Source of the DNA: Bacteroides ndongoniae
GTDB lineage: Bacteria > Bacteroidota > Bacteroidia > Bacteroidales > Bacteroidaceae
Length of the DNA: 64,000 bases
NCBI RefSeq assembly: GCF_900108345.1
Contig: NZ_FNVV01000014.1
Coordinates: forward strand, 186,001-250,000
Direction: 5' to 3'
Part shown: positions 52,910 through 62,278 of the stretch, one piece after another
How the letters are laid out: each line of letters opens with the position of its first letter
How positions within the stretch are numbered: position 1 is the stretch's first letter
Position numbers and translations under genes: made by a program
The notes under the pieces: generated by a model
The model's database searches: none
What the model was told of the DNA's origin: nothing
What the model saw: only the letters and a program-made list of their open reading frames with translations

Positions 52910-54568
52910 CTATCCTTTGGCTTCCTGATACAGGAAGCGTTTGATAGACTTTTTAGGTGTCTTTTCAAATTCTTCCGGATAGATTTTCATTTTGGCCACT
53001 TGGCTGTAGGCTGGAAGTTCGGCATTGAGGGCTACACGGTTTTCTTCCATCACCCGTTCGATGTCTTCATTCTTCAGTCCGTTGGCAAAAGCTTCTTCAA
53101 AATCAGGATAAACCAGTCCTACCAGTTTCTCGTTTTGCTGCACAATGATGCTTTCGGCCACGTAAGGCATGTTGTTCAGTTTATCTTCAATCTCTTCCGG
53201 ATAAATGTTCTGTCCGCTTGGCCCTAACAGCATGTTCTTGCTACGTCCTTTGATGGTGATGTTTCCTTCTGCATCCATCAGAGCCAGGTCGCCGGTATGC
53301 AGCCATCCGTCTTTATCAAGTGTCTGTCTAGTAGCTTCTTCGTTTTTGTAATAGCCCAGCATCACATTAGGTCCCCGGCAGACAATTTCGCCAGGAATGT
53401 TTTCGGGGTCGGGCGACAGTATTTTTACCTCCATGCGTGGGGCTGCTTTTCCGCACGAACCGGTTTTGAATCGTGTCCAGTCTTCGTACGAGATAATCGG
53501 TCCGCATTCTGTCATTCCGTAGCCTACGGTATAAGGGAAGTCTATCATTTTAAGGAACTGTTCCACATCATGGTTGAAGGCCGCACCGCCGATAATGACT
53601 TCGCAGAAGTTGCCTCCAAAAGCCTTGATGACTTGTTCGCGTACGCTGGCTTTTATTTTGTCATTGATGATGGGGACTTTCAGCAACAGTTTCATCGTTG
53701 GAGTCTCCAGCTTGGGAAGCACGTTTTTCTTAATGATCTTTTCGATGATAAGAGGGACGGCGACAACCAGATTGGGCTTGACGTCGGCGAATGCCTGGAA
53801 GATGATTTTCGGACTTGGCATTCGTGTCAGGAAGTATATGTGGCATCCTGCAGCCACTTCGTACAGGAATTCAAAAGCCAAACCGTACATGTGTGCCATA
53901 GGAAGCATGGATACTAACTTGTCGCCGGCTTTTAGCGGTAATACCTCGAAGGCAAAGCGGGTATTCGACCATAAGCTTCGGTAGGGCAGCATGACTCCTT
54001 TTGAATAACTGGTAGTTCCCGAAGTATAATTGAGTACGGCTAATTCGTCGGGCTGGTCTACATGGTAGGCAACGTGTTCCTTACGGAAGTTTTTTGGGAA
54101 TTTCTTACCGAACATTTCGTTCAGATGCTCGCGTGCGTACGTAACCCGTTCGTTTCGCGAAACCAGTAGTGTAAAATCGGTCATCATGAAGATGCCTTCC
54201 AGCAACGGCATGGCAGCCTCGTTGAGGGCTTCCCAAACCACATCGCCGACAAATAGAAGTTTGGCTTCGGAGTGGTTTACGATGTTGTGTATGTTGTCTG
54301 CCTTAAATTCATGTAAGATGGGTACGATGACCGCTCCATAGGTCAGGGTTGCGAGGAAAGTTACTCCCCAGTGCGAACTGTTTCGTCCGCAGACCGCTAT
54401 TTTGTCTCCTTTCTGTATGCCGCTGGCTTCGAATATGATGTGTAGCTTTTCTATTTTGCGGGCTAAGTCTTTGTACTGCAGGGTAGCGCCTTTGTAGTCT
54501 GTCAGTGCGTCCAAATCCCAGTTCTGTTTGATGCTGTTCTCTATGTATGCGATAAAACTTTTTTCCAT
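52910..54568 (-). CDS. AMP-dependent long-chain fatty acid-CoA ligase
   Basis: A 552-aa member of the ANL adenylate-forming superfamily. Core motifs: 'LNYTSGTTSYSKGVMLPYRS' (P-loop, ~175), 'YGMTECGPIISY' (~348), 'GWLHTGDLALMDAEGNITIKGRSKN' in part (~420) and 'IYPEEIEDKLN' (~463). It activates a carboxylic acid as acyl-adenylate and then the CoA thioester in the cytoplasm; long-chain fatty acids are the likely substrate by family. It has its own promoter upstream. Confidence 0.92.
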   Translation of the reverse strand: MEKSFIAYIENSIKQNWDLDALTDYKGATLQYKDLARKIEKLHIIFEASGIQKGDKIAVCGRNSSHWGVTFLATLTYGAVIVPILHEFKADNIHNIVNHSEAKLLFVGDVVWEALNEAAMPLLEGIFMMTDFTLLVSRNERVTYAREHLNEMFGKKFPKNFRKEHVAYHVDQPDELAVLNYTSGTTSYSKGVMLPYRSLWSNTRFAFEVLPLKAGDKLVSMLPMAHMYGLAFEFLYEVAAGCHIYFLTRMPSPKIIFQAFADVKPNLVVAVPLIIEKIIKKNVLPKLETPTMKLLLKVPIINDKIKASVREQVIKAFGGNFCEVIIGGAAFNHDVEQFLKMIDFPYTVGYGMTECGPIISYEDWTRFKTGSCGKAAPRMEVKILSPDPENIPGEIVCRGPNVMLGYYKNEEATRQTLDKDGWLHTGDLALMDAEGNITIKGRSKNMLLGPSGQNIYPEEIEDKLNNMPYVAESIIVQQNEKLVGLVYPDFEEAFANGLKNEDIERVMEENRVALNAELPAYSQVAKMKIYPEEFEKTPKKSIKRFLYQEAKG

Positions 54569-54597
54569 AATTATTGCACATTTATATCTAATTTGTG

Positions 54598-54628
54598 CAA
54601 ATATAAGGGTTTATCTATAGAATGCAAA
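54598..54628 (-). promoter_or_regulatory. Promoter of the acyl-CoA ligase gene
   Basis: On the minus strand TTTG (54628-54625) and TATATTTG (54605-54598) are 19 nt apart, an exact match to the Bacteroidetes consensus. The start codon is 30 nt downstream. Confidence 0.78.
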
Positions 54629-54698
54629 CTTTTTAGCGAAAGAATACACTGGAAAGAGTACGTTCAACATCGGGAGGGAGTAAACTGATTTAAGAAAA

Positions 54699-54850
54699 TG
54701 AAGGTGTGTCAAACTAAGGAACTGCTTTCCTTTAGGCACGGATTACAGGGAGTTTGCGGATTATGATTCTTATTTCTCTGAGTTTTTCCGCTTAATTCCG
54801 TATCTGAAAAGAACAAAATGTCAGTCACTTTAAGTTTTGACACACCTTCA
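54699..54850. repeat. 152-bp TIR-bounded element (MITE-like)
   Basis: The ends TGAAGGTGTGTCAAACT and AGTTTTGACACACCTTCA are inverted repeats. The inner sequence next to the right end (reading inward, AAAGTGACTGACATTTTG) matches the copy starting at 63947. The interior holds 'aggcacggattacaggg' words. No coding capacity. It sits between the ligase promoter and the NigD-like gene end. I cannot define a target-site duplication with certainty. Confidence 0.78.
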
Positions 54851-54880
54851 ATAAGTCAGGAATTGTCTTTTTTTAATAAA

Positions 54881-55636
54881 TTATTGCAATTGCAAAACGC
54901 TTCTTTGGGTTGCGATTTCGTCCGATTCGGGTGTGGTAGCTTTGCGGGTGCAATAGTCAAACTCGGCACTCTTATCGCCGCTGAACGATTTCCATTTCAA
55001 CTTCAGCTTGACGGTTTTGCCTTCCGTGTCGGGCAGTTCGTCCAGCTTGAAAGCTACCAGTCCGTCGCCAGGTTCTCCGTAGACGTCTCCGTAAGCGTTG
55101 TGACGGAATTCCACTTCGTACGGATTTTCAGGATTTTGCGACAAGAGCAGATTTACGAAATGTCTTTCGCCATATCCTCCCCAAAGTGTTCTGAAGCGAA
55201 GTGTCAGGTACCCGTCTTCGGCGATAGTCACCCAGTCGTTAACGATTTCGACAGGGTCGGTACCGTAAACCTTATCATTTTCCTCACCCAAGTCCGGGGC
55301 AATCGGTTTGGTCAGAATACTGTCTATCCAATTGATGTGGATGGCCTGATCGAATTCTCCGCTCGGCTCGTCTACCGGAGTGTAATTTACCAGTGCTCTG
55401 ACCTCCTTTTCTCCGAATGGTGAAGTCTTGACGTTGCACGGAAGCAAGGTCGTGCTGTCGTCCAACTGAAGAAACAGCAGATTGTCAGACGCGTGTTTTA
55501 CGGTAACCAGGGCATTGGGGAGTGAGTATCTGTAACAATTGTTGTCATCATCGTCCAGACACGACTGAAGGGTAAAAGCTCCTGCCAGAATAGCTGTGGC
55601 AGCAAACAGATGCTTGATGCTAAAAGATCTTTTCAT
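54881..55636 (-). CDS. NigD-like lipoprotein
   Basis: A 251-aa protein with a signal peptide and lipobox ('FTLQSC', Cys ~26) followed by an acidic Asp stretch that often marks surface export in Bacteroidetes (DDDDNN). The beta-rich body ('ALVNYTPVDEPSGEFDQAIH', 'YLTLRFRTLWGGYGERHFVN') fits NigD-like proteins, first named from a Prevotella nigrescin-linked locus. The function is unknown; the protein is anchored in the outer membrane or exposed on the cell surface. Confidence 0.85.
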   Translation of the reverse strand: MKRSFSIKHLFAATAILAGAFTLQSCLDDDDNNCYRYSLPNALVTVKHASDNLLFLQLDDSTTLLPCNVKTSPFGEKEVRALVNYTPVDEPSGEFDQAIHINWIDSILTKPIAPDLGEENDKVYGTDPVEIVNDWVTIAEDGYLTLRFRTLWGGYGERHFVNLLLSQNPENPYEVEFRHNAYGDVYGEPGDGLVAFKLDELPDTEGKTVKLKLKWKSFSGDKSAEFDYCTRKATTPESDEIATQRSVLQLQ

Positions 55637-55872
55637 AGTTTGTATTTCTTTCTATTAAAATTAGTATTGATAAAATCATTTCTCTGTAGATAGAAATACC
55701 AAAATCCCGGAATACTGCATCTACTGGGTAGTTAATTAATGATAAAGTGCCGGATGCCTGTTTTTCTTGGGCAAACTTCTTGTTAAAGTCTGGGCAAGCG
55801 TTGGGAGAGGGTAGTGGAAGAGCTTTCAGACGTCTACAGTTATTGCTGGAGATATGCGCAGTTAGGCATTAA

Positions 55873-55983
55873 AACTGCATTAACTGTTGCAGTGTTGCTG
55901 CATTGACTGTTGCAGTAGTATTGCATTAACTGATGCAGTAACCTTGGGTTAACTGTTGTATTAGTCTTGCCTTAACTGTAGAC
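55873..55983. repeat. Degenerate tandem array of TGCATTAACTGTTGCA units
   Basis: Five units of 22-24 bp: 'ctgcattaactgttgcagt', 'ctgcattgactgttgcagt', 'ttgcattaactgatgcagt', then two decayed ones ('gggttaactgttgtatt', 'gccttaactgtagac'). Each unit is itself near-palindromic (TGCA...TGCA). The array lies in the 463-bp gap (55637-56100) upstream of the RhuM-Fic gene; nothing else is recognisable in that gap. Confidence 0.8.
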
Positions 55984-56050
55984 TTTTGCGCATTATAAAA
56001 GACGTGATAAACATTTCATACTCAACTTTAGTTTCCTTAAATTTATTTGT

Positions 56051-56058
56051 TACTTTTG
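56051..56058 (+). promoter_or_regulatory. -7 box for the RhuM-Fic gene
   Basis: TACTTTTG lies 42 nt before the ATG at 56101 and downstream of the TGCATTAACTG array, which would then be in the upstream control region. Confidence 0.5.
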
Positions 56059-56100
56059 CAAGTATCATCATTTTGTTAAATCTGTTTAGAGGGTTGAGTT

Positions 56101-57105
56101 ATGGAATTGAATGACAAAATAGTAATTTATCGTACCCCAGATGGGCAGACAACCGTGGATGTCAGGATGGATGGGGATACGGTGTGGCTTTCACAGGCAC
56201 AGATGGCAGAGCTGTTTCAAAAAGACAGGACTGTCATCGGACGGCATATTAACAACATATATAAGGAACATGAATTGGAGCGTGAGGCCACATGTGCAAA
56301 TTTTGCACATACCAAGAATTATGGTCGTAGAGAAGGATTTACGCAAACCAAGAATATTGTATTATATAATTTGGATGTCATCATCTCCGTAGGCTATCGG
56401 GTAAAAAGCCAACGCGGTACGCAATTCCGTATTTGGGCCAATAGAGTGCTGAAAGAATATCTGGTGAAAGGCTATGCCATCAACAAATCTTTGACCGAAC
56501 AGCGTTATACTGAATTGAAACAATTGGTAACGGTCTTGGGCCGTACAGTCAAGGCACAGGAAACATTGACTTCCGATGATGCGCTCAATCTGGTGGAGGT
56601 CGTTTCTGATTACGCTTATGCTCTCGATACGTTGGACCGGTACGATTATCAGCAACTGGCGGTAGAGCAGACCACCAACGAAGCTAGGTTTCATGCTACT
56701 TACGAAGGAGCCATGCAGGCCATAACAGAACTGAAAGAAAAATTCGGTGGAAGCCAGTGGTTCGCCCACGAGAAGGATGATTCTTTTAAAAGTTCCATCG
56801 GGCAAATATATCAGACTTTTGGCGGGCAAGATCTTTATCCTTCTGTAGAGGAAAAAGCCGCCATGCTGCTTTACCTTGTGACGAAAAACCATTCATTCAG
56901 CGATGGAAACAAACGCATTGCGGCCACCCTCTTTCTGTGGTTTATGGCCGGCAATGGCATTCTTTATAATCCGGATGGGAGCAAACGCATTGCCGACAAC
57001 ACCCTTGTGGCTCTTACACTGATGATAGCCGAGAGCCGTACGGAGGAAAAGGATATCATGGTGAAAGTAGTGGTCAACCTGATTAACAAGAACAATTATG
57101 AGTAA
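56101..57105 (+). CDS. RhuM-Fic fusion (RhuM family protein with Fic/DOC domain)
   Basis: A 334-aa protein. Residues 1-130 are a RhuM-type N-terminus ('VWLSQAQMAELFQKDRTVIGRHI', 'NLDVIISVGYRVKSQRGTQFR'), a probable DNA-binding, ORF6N-like region. The C-terminal domain has the full Fic signature 'HSFSDGNKR' at 264-272, so AMP transfer (or related nucleotide transfer) to a protein target is expected. It stands alone with no visible antitoxin partner. An in-cis inhibitory helix was not identified. The possible role is stress control or a toxin-like module. Confidence 0.87.
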   Translation: MELNDKIVIYRTPDGQTTVDVRMDGDTVWLSQAQMAELFQKDRTVIGRHINNIYKEHELEREATCANFAHTKNYGRREGFTQTKNIVLYNLDVIISVGYRVKSQRGTQFRIWANRVLKEYLVKGYAINKSLTEQRYTELKQLVTVLGRTVKAQETLTSDDALNLVEVVSDYAYALDTLDRYDYQQLAVEQTTNEARFHATYEGAMQAITELKEKFGGSQWFAHEKDDSFKSSIGQIYQTFGGQDLYPSVEEKAAMLLYLVTKNHSFSDGNKRIAATLFLWFMAGNGILYNPDGSKRIADNTLVALTLMIAESRTEEKDIMVKVVVNLINKNNYE

Positions 57106-57122
57106 GACGGGGGGCCATTCTT

Positions 57123-57830
57123 TTATGTCAACGTCCGCTTGTCCAAAAACTCTTGGAAGGTTTGTTTGTAGCTGTCGCTGACAGGAATGTAGTTTTTGCC
57201 AAAAACAATGCGTCCGCGGTCGATGATGCGGATTTTGTCTTTCTGAACAATATACGAGCGGTGTACCCGCATGAATCGGGAAGCCGGAAGCATTTCTTCC
57301 ATCGCTTTCATGCTCATTAGCGAGAGGATGGGTTTGGAATTGCCTTCTTCGTAGATTTTGATGTAGTCTTTCAGTCCTTCAACATAAAGAATGTTTTTCA
57401 GTTCAATTTGCACCAGCTTATACTCACTCTTGACGAAGATGCTGTCAATCTCTTCTTTGGGCTGTTGCAGAAGTTCGAACCATTGTACGGCCTTGTTGGC
57501 AGCCTGAAGGAAATCGACATACGAAATGGGTTTCAACAAATAATCCAAGGCATTGACTTTATATCCGTCGATGGCATACTGGCCAAAAGCTGTAGTGAAG
57601 ACAATACGGGTATGTGAATTGACCATTTTGGAGAATTCCAAACCGTTTAATTCGGGCATTTGGATGTCCAGAAACAGCAGGTCTATCTGTTTGCCCGGCA
57701 ATTCTTTCATGGCTTGCACAGCGCTGGAATACTTGCCCGCCAATGTAAGAAACGGGGTTTTATTGACGTAGCTCTCCAAAAGGTTAAGAGCTAACGGTTC
57801 ATCATCTACTATTGCACAGTTCAGAGTCAT
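57123..57830 (-). CDS. LytTR-type response regulator
   Basis: A 235-aa protein. An N-terminal receiver with the phospho-acceptor Asp in 'DLLFLDIQMPEL' (~57) and 'TTAFGQYAIDGYKVNALDYLLKPI' (partly quoted) is followed by a C-terminal LytTR DNA-binding domain ('VQIELKNILYVEGLKDYIKIY', 'RFMRVHRSYIVQKDKI'). It is 12 bp downstream of its kinase and terminal in the efflux operon. Confidence 0.93.
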   Translation of the reverse strand: MTLNCAIVDDEPLALNLLESYVNKTPFLTLAGKYSSAVQAMKELPGKQIDLLFLDIQMPELNGLEFSKMVNSHTRIVFTTAFGQYAIDGYKVNALDYLLKPISYVDFLQAANKAVQWFELLQQPKEEIDSIFVKSEYKLVQIELKNILYVEGLKDYIKIYEEGNSKPILSLMSMKAMEEMLPASRFMRVHRSYIVQKDKIRIIDRGRIVFGKNYIPVSDSYKQTFQEFLDKRTLT

Positions 57831-57842
57831 AGTCTTTGGTTA

Positions 57843-58910
57843 TTATATGTTGATTACAAGAACAGATCTGTATTCGGTATTGTCTTCACTGACTCCGTGT
57901 TCCCAGTTGTAACGGCCCGGATAAGTGAGTTCCAGTCTTTTTCGCACCTGTTCCAGTCCGATGCCGCTTCCGCTTTTGTCCGCTTCGTTTTTAGGATGGT
58001 AGCTGTTGTAGATTTCGCAGCGTACTTCCTGTTCGCTTTCGGAGAAATGAATGCGTATATAACTAGGCTCGGTAGGTGAGATGCCATGCTTGAAAGCATT
58101 TTCTATTAAAGAAATAAATATCAATGGGGCAATCTCTGTCCGGCTGTCGGGTCGGACAGAGATTGCAGTTTCTACTGTTACATTGGAAGACAGCCGTATA
58201 CGCATCAGTTCGATATAATTGCGTATGAAGTCCATTTCCTTTCCCAGGGGAACAAAATTCTGCTGGTTGTCATATAGCACATGACGCAGCAAACGGCTTA
58301 ATTCCTGTACGGCAGCCTGTGCCTTGTCTGTATCAAAAGCTATCAGTGCATAAATGTTGTTGAGCGTGTTGAGCAGAAAATGCGGATTTAGCTGATTGCG
58401 CAGATTCTTCAACTCGGCTTCCGTACGGCTCTTTTCAGCTTCGCGTCGGGCTGCTTCGATCTGTCCCCACCGTCCGCTTAACCGGATGGCTGTACTCAGT
58501 CCGACTGTCAGGATCATGGAGAAGATATCCCGAAGGAAGAATATCCAGCGGGGGGGAGCCATTGGCTTGTCCTGGTCATGTTCCTTCCTTGGAAACCGTA
58601 CCGATATATAGTCTTGCCAGAAATGTACTCCAATCGCAGTACACAGTATCAGCAATATATTCAGAATGAAATATTCTTTCGTCCGTCCTTTAAATAAATA
58701 ATGGGGGATGAGGATAAAATAGTTCACGTAGAATACGATCAAAAAGGTGACCGGTACTATACCTCCGTGGTGCAGGTAGTCTTGCCAGCTGATTGTAAAT
58801 CCGCTACGTGTCATCATGATGAACGGAAAGGCAAATACGATTCCCCAGCCAATGATGTGTATCATGGCTTCGATGATGTGGTAGCGGGAGGAAGCTTCTA
58901 ACTGTTTCAT
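57843..58910 (-). CDS. LytS/YehU-type sensor histidine kinase
   Basis: A 355-aa protein. Four membrane segments in the first ~145 residues ('IIGWGIVFAFPFIMM', 'VTFLIVFYVNYFILI', 'YFILNILLILCTAIGV', 'IFSMILTVGLSTAI'). Then comes a His_kinase domain with the phospho-His in 'LNPHFLLNTLNN' (~178) and an ATPase with 'ISLIENAFKHGI' (N box) and 'GSGIGLEQVRKRL' (G box). It phosphorylates the LytTR regulator. Position behind an export system suggests that it senses envelope stress or the exported compound. Confidence 0.92.
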   Translation of the reverse strand: MKQLEASSRYHIIEAMIHIIGWGIVFAFPFIMMTRSGFTISWQDYLHHGGIVPVTFLIVFYVNYFILIPHYLFKGRTKEYFILNILLILCTAIGVHFWQDYISVRFPRKEHDQDKPMAPPRWIFFLRDIFSMILTVGLSTAIRLSGRWGQIEAARREAEKSRTEAELKNLRNQLNPHFLLNTLNNIYALIAFDTDKAQAAVQELSRLLRHVLYDNQQNFVPLGKEMDFIRNYIELMRIRLSSNVTVETAISVRPDSRTEIAPLIFISLIENAFKHGISPTEPSYIRIHFSESEQEVRCEIYNSYHPKNEADKSGSGIGLEQVRKRLELTYPGRYNWEHGVSEDNTEYRSVLVINI

Positions 58911-58939
58911 GGTGTTGCAAAGATAGCAAAATATTTGAA

Positions 58940-60157
58940 TTATTCGTATCGGATGGCTTCAATAGGATCCAGGTCGGCTGCTTTTTTGGCAGGATACCAT
59001 CCAAAGAATACACCTGTAATGGTACATACTGCAAACGAAAGGAGCACGCTCCACGTCTGGATATATATGGGCCAATGGGCTACGTTTTTCACAATGAATG
59101 AAGCTCCGCATCCTATAATGACCCCGATGATTCCTCCGGTAATGCTGATCAGTATGGCTTCGATCAGAAACTGACTTAAGATATCAATTCCCCGTGCGCC
59201 GACAGACATACGCAAGCCGATTTCGCGTGTACGTTCCGTAACCGATACATACATGATGTTCATAATACCGATGCCGCCTACTACCAGTGAGATTCCGGCA
59301 ATACATGCCAGCAGTGTGGTCATCAGGTCGGTGGTAGAGTTGAGCATGCTGCTCAGCTCCTGTTGGGAACGGATGGTGAAATCGTCGTCGTCGCTTTCTT
59401 TCAGCTTATGGTTACGGCGCAGGATTTCAGTGATTTCTTCGCTCGCATTGTCGGTCATGTCCTCGGTCAAGGCCGAAGCAAAGATTCCCTCCAGATAAGT
59501 TTGTGCCAGCAGACGTTTCATAACGGTGGTGTAGGGAGCCAGCACTACATCATCCTGGTCCATACCCATTGAGTTGTATCCTTTCGATTTCAGTACGCCT
59601 ACTACTCGGAAAGGCACCTGATTGAAGCGGATGATTCTGCCTATAGGGTCTTCGTTAGGGAAGAGGTTGTCGGCTATGGTTTTACCAATGACGCACACCT
59701 TGGCAGAAGTCTGTATGTCGCTTTCTGTGAACATTTCGCCGCTTTCGATGTTGAGCTGGCGAATTTCGAGATAGTCGATACCTACACCGCTTACCGAAGA
59801 CGGGTAGTTATTATTGCCGGCGATAAGTTGGCCGGATGACGATACGTTGGGACTGATGGCCGAGATGTAGTTGGTCTCGTTGCGCAACGATTCGTAATCG
59901 GTCAGCTTCAGGGTCTGCATCGAACTGGGATCCTGACGTACACCGCCACGCATATCTGCGCCCGGATGTATCATAATCATGTTCGATCCCATTTCCGAGA
60001 TTTGTTTCTGTATACTCTTTTTCGAGCCTTGTCCGATAGCAAGCATGGTGATGACCGAAGCTACACCAATGATGATACCCAACATGGTCAGGAAGGCACG
60101 CAGCTTGTTGTTGGCCAGTGCGCGAAGAGCTATTTTAAATAGATTAGTACCATTCAT
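58940..60157 (-). CDS. MacB-like ABC transporter permease
   Basis: Start chosen at ATG 60157 (MNGTNLFKIALRALANNKLR); the longer frame adds a basic, non-hydrophobic leader. 405 aa. An N-terminal helix, a large periplasmic MacB_PCD domain, and an FtsX-type C-terminal domain with three helices ('VVGGIGIMNIMYVSVTERTRE' in part, 'LISITGGIIGVIIGCGASF'). It works with the ATPase, the adaptor and TolC as a tripartite exporter. Confidence 0.92.
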   Translation of the reverse strand: MNGTNLFKIALRALANNKLRAFLTMLGIIIGVASVITMLAIGQGSKKSIQKQISEMGSNMIMIHPGADMRGGVRQDPSSMQTLKLTDYESLRNETNYISAISPNVSSSGQLIAGNNNYPSSVSGVGIDYLEIRQLNIESGEMFTESDIQTSAKVCVIGKTIADNLFPNEDPIGRIIRFNQVPFRVVGVLKSKGYNSMGMDQDDVVLAPYTTVMKRLLAQTYLEGIFASALTEDMTDNASEEITEILRRNHKLKESDDDDFTIRSQQELSSMLNSTTDLMTTLLACIAGISLVVGGIGIMNIMYVSVTERTREIGLRMSVGARGIDILSQFLIEAILISITGGIIGVIIGCGASFIVKNVAHWPIYIQTWSVLLSFAVCTITGVFFGWYPAKKAADLDPIEAIRYE

Positions 60158-60214
60158 TGCATTGTTGTTTTTATGAATTGTTCGGATTCGGAAGGGTGAT
60201 TTTCTTATGTACAA

Positions 60215-60964
60215 TTAGTCATCCTCTTCCTGTTTGGGAAGCGCTGCCAGTGCTTCTGCCGCATCCAGGATATGGTCATTCAGCCGATCTTCTTTCACCT
60301 GTCCGTCGCGAAGCACAATGTTGCGGCTACTGTATTGGGCTATTTCGGGATTGTGGGTCACAAAAATGATTGTACGCCCTTCGGCATGCAGTTTTTGAAA
60401 CAATACCAGAATCTCGAACGAGGTTCGTGTATCCAGGTTTCCGGTTGCTTCGTCGGCCAGAATAACTGCCGGATTGTTTACCAATGCACGGGCGATGGCC
60501 ACACGTTGCATCTGTCCGCCCGACATCTGGTTCGATTTATGCTCCAGACGGTCGCCCAGGCCTACGGCTTTGAGCGCTTCGATTGCCCTTCTTCTCCGTT
60601 CTGCGGCCGATACGGCAGAGTTGTACATCAGTGGCAGTTCGACATTCTCTACCGATGTCGTTTTGGGAAGCAGGTTGTAGTTCTGAAATACAAAGCCGAT
60701 TTTCCGGTTGCGCAGTATGGCACGCTGAGGCTTCGACATGGTACGTACGGAGATACCGTCCAGCAGATATTCTCCGCTGGTGGGGGTATCAAGGCATCCT
60801 AATGTGTTCAGCAGGGTCGATTTTCCCGAACCGGATGTTCCCATGATGGTAACGAATTCTCCTTCGGTGATCGTGAACGAGACGCCACGCAATGCGTGGA
60901 CAGTCTCGTCTCCTACCTGGAAGTTCCGTTTGATATTTTTAAGTTCGATAACGACTTTACTCAT
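60215..60964 (-). CDS. MacB-type ABC transporter ATP-binding protein
   Basis: A 249-aa protein: Walker A 'GTSGSGKST' (~43), Q-loop '[12 protein letters not shown]', signature '[13 protein letters not shown]' (~148), Walker B '[12 protein letters not shown]' (~170) and H-loop 'FVTHNPE'. It energises the adjacent permease. The intergenic distance to the adaptor gene is 18 bp. Confidence 0.95.
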   Translation of the reverse strand: MSKVVIELKNIKRNFQVGDETVHALRGVSFTITEGEFVTIMGTSGSGKSTLLNTLGCLDTPTSGEYLLDGISVRTMSKPQRAILRNRKIGFVFQNYNLLPKTTSVENVELPLMYNSAVSAAERRRRAIEALKAVGLGDRLEHKSNQMSGGQMQRVAIARALVNNPAVILADEATGNLDTRTSFEILVLFQKLHAEGRTIIFVTHNPEIAQYSSRNIVLRDGQVKEDRLNDHILDAAEALAALPKQEEDD

Positions 60965-60982
60965 GATGATTGCATTGATGGA

Positions 60983-62215
60983 TTATTTGTTTTTCTTCTT
61001 GTCATTTCCCGGAGGGCCTGGCATAAACGGACTTTTCTCACTGCTGCCGTTTTTGCTCATGTCAGAAGGAACATTGTTTCCGTTTGGATTGCCTATGGTT
61101 GCTTCGGTAACGATGGTGGTACCTTCGCTGATACCACTGGTTATTTCAGTATAGATGCCGTTTGAGATACCTACTTCTACCGGATGTGCGGTAAATGTAT
61201 TTCCTTCACGGGTCCATACTTTGTGTTCTGCGTTGCAGTCGTTGACAATATCTTCTTCGCTGATAAGCGGTGCTTCCGGTGTAAAGCGCAGAGCACGTGA
61301 GGGTACGCAGAGTACGTCTTTTCTGTCCAGCGTGTATATGGTGACATTGGCAGTCAGTCTTGGTTTGAGCTTCAGGTCCGGATTCGGTGCCGAAATGACA
61401 ACCTCGTATGTCACAACCGTGCTGGAGGAAGTAGTGCTGGTCGAGCTTGAAGAGCTGTCGTCTCCCAGACGGATCTGAGTTACTTTTCCTTCGAAAACGT
61501 CATTCGGATAAGCATCAACTGTAAACGTTACCCGTTGGCCTTCCTCTACACCGCCTATGTCAGCTTCGTCTACATCGGCCACTACCTGCATCTGGGTCAG
61601 GTCGGCGGCAATCGTAAACAGGGTAGGAGTCTCGAAGCCGGAAGCAACGGTCTGTCCTTCTTCTACGTCTTTGCTGATTACTACTCCGTCGATGGGCGAA
61701 GTGATGGTTGCGTATGCCAGGTTACGTTCGGCCTTGGCCAATGTCGCTTTACAGCTTTCGTAGGTGCTTTTGGCTTTCTCGTAGTTATAGAGCGAAAGTT
61801 CGTAATCGGTGTCGCTTATCAGTTGTTTCTCGTGCAAGCCTTTGTTGCGTTCGTAGTTCTTTTTCTGGTATTCGTATTCGGCTTTAGCTCCGTTATATGT
61901 AGCTTTCTGCGATTCAACTTCTGTCAGCAGAGTCACACGGTCCATTTCGGCTATGAGCTCTCCTTTGGTTACTACGGAATTGTAGTCGACATAAATCTTG
62001 TCGATAATTCCACTGACTTGGGTTCCGACTTCTACTTCGGTCACCGGTTCAATGGTTCCGGTAGCCGTTACCGATTCGGAGATTTCACCTTTGCTTACTG
62101 TGGCTGTGGCATAAGTCACCTTACGCTTGGTCGACGAACTTCCCAGCAGCCAGGTTCCTATGGCAGCTATCACAACGATAACTGCGATGAGAAGGATGAT
62201 TTTTTTCTTGTTCAT
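60983..62215 (-). CDS. MacA/HlyD-like periplasmic adaptor subunit
   Basis: A 410-aa protein. An N-terminal membrane anchor (IILLIAVIVVIAAIGTWLLG) is followed by a barrel-sandwich half ('VEVGTQVSGIIDKIYVDYNS'), an alpha-helical hairpin (~90-165, 'AEYEYQKKNYERNKGLHEKQ'), the second half ('ITSPIDGVVISKDVEEGQTV') and a beta barrel. The C-terminus is Asn, Gly and Pro-rich. It links the MacB pair to the outer-membrane TolC protein. Confidence 0.93.
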   Translation of the reverse strand: MNKKKIILLIAVIVVIAAIGTWLLGSSSTKRKVTYATATVSKGEISESVTATGTIEPVTEVEVGTQVSGIIDKIYVDYNSVVTKGELIAEMDRVTLLTEVESQKATYNGAKAEYEYQKKNYERNKGLHEKQLISDTDYELSLYNYEKAKSTYESCKATLAKAERNLAYATITSPIDGVVISKDVEEGQTVASGFETPTLFTIAADLTQMQVVADVDEADIGGVEEGQRVTFTVDAYPNDVFEGKVTQIRLGDDSSSSSTSTTSSSTVVTYEVVISAPNPDLKLKPRLTANVTIYTLDRKDVLCVPSRALRFTPEAPLISEEDIVNDCNAEHKVWTREGNTFTAHPVEVGISNGIYTEITSGISEGTTIVTEATIGNPNGNNVPSDMSKNGSSEKSPFMPGPPGNDKKKNK

Positions 62216-62278
62216 ATATTGTGATTTTAAATATTATAGATGTTAGTCCGGATAAAAATCCTGTTTCTCTTCTGTTGG

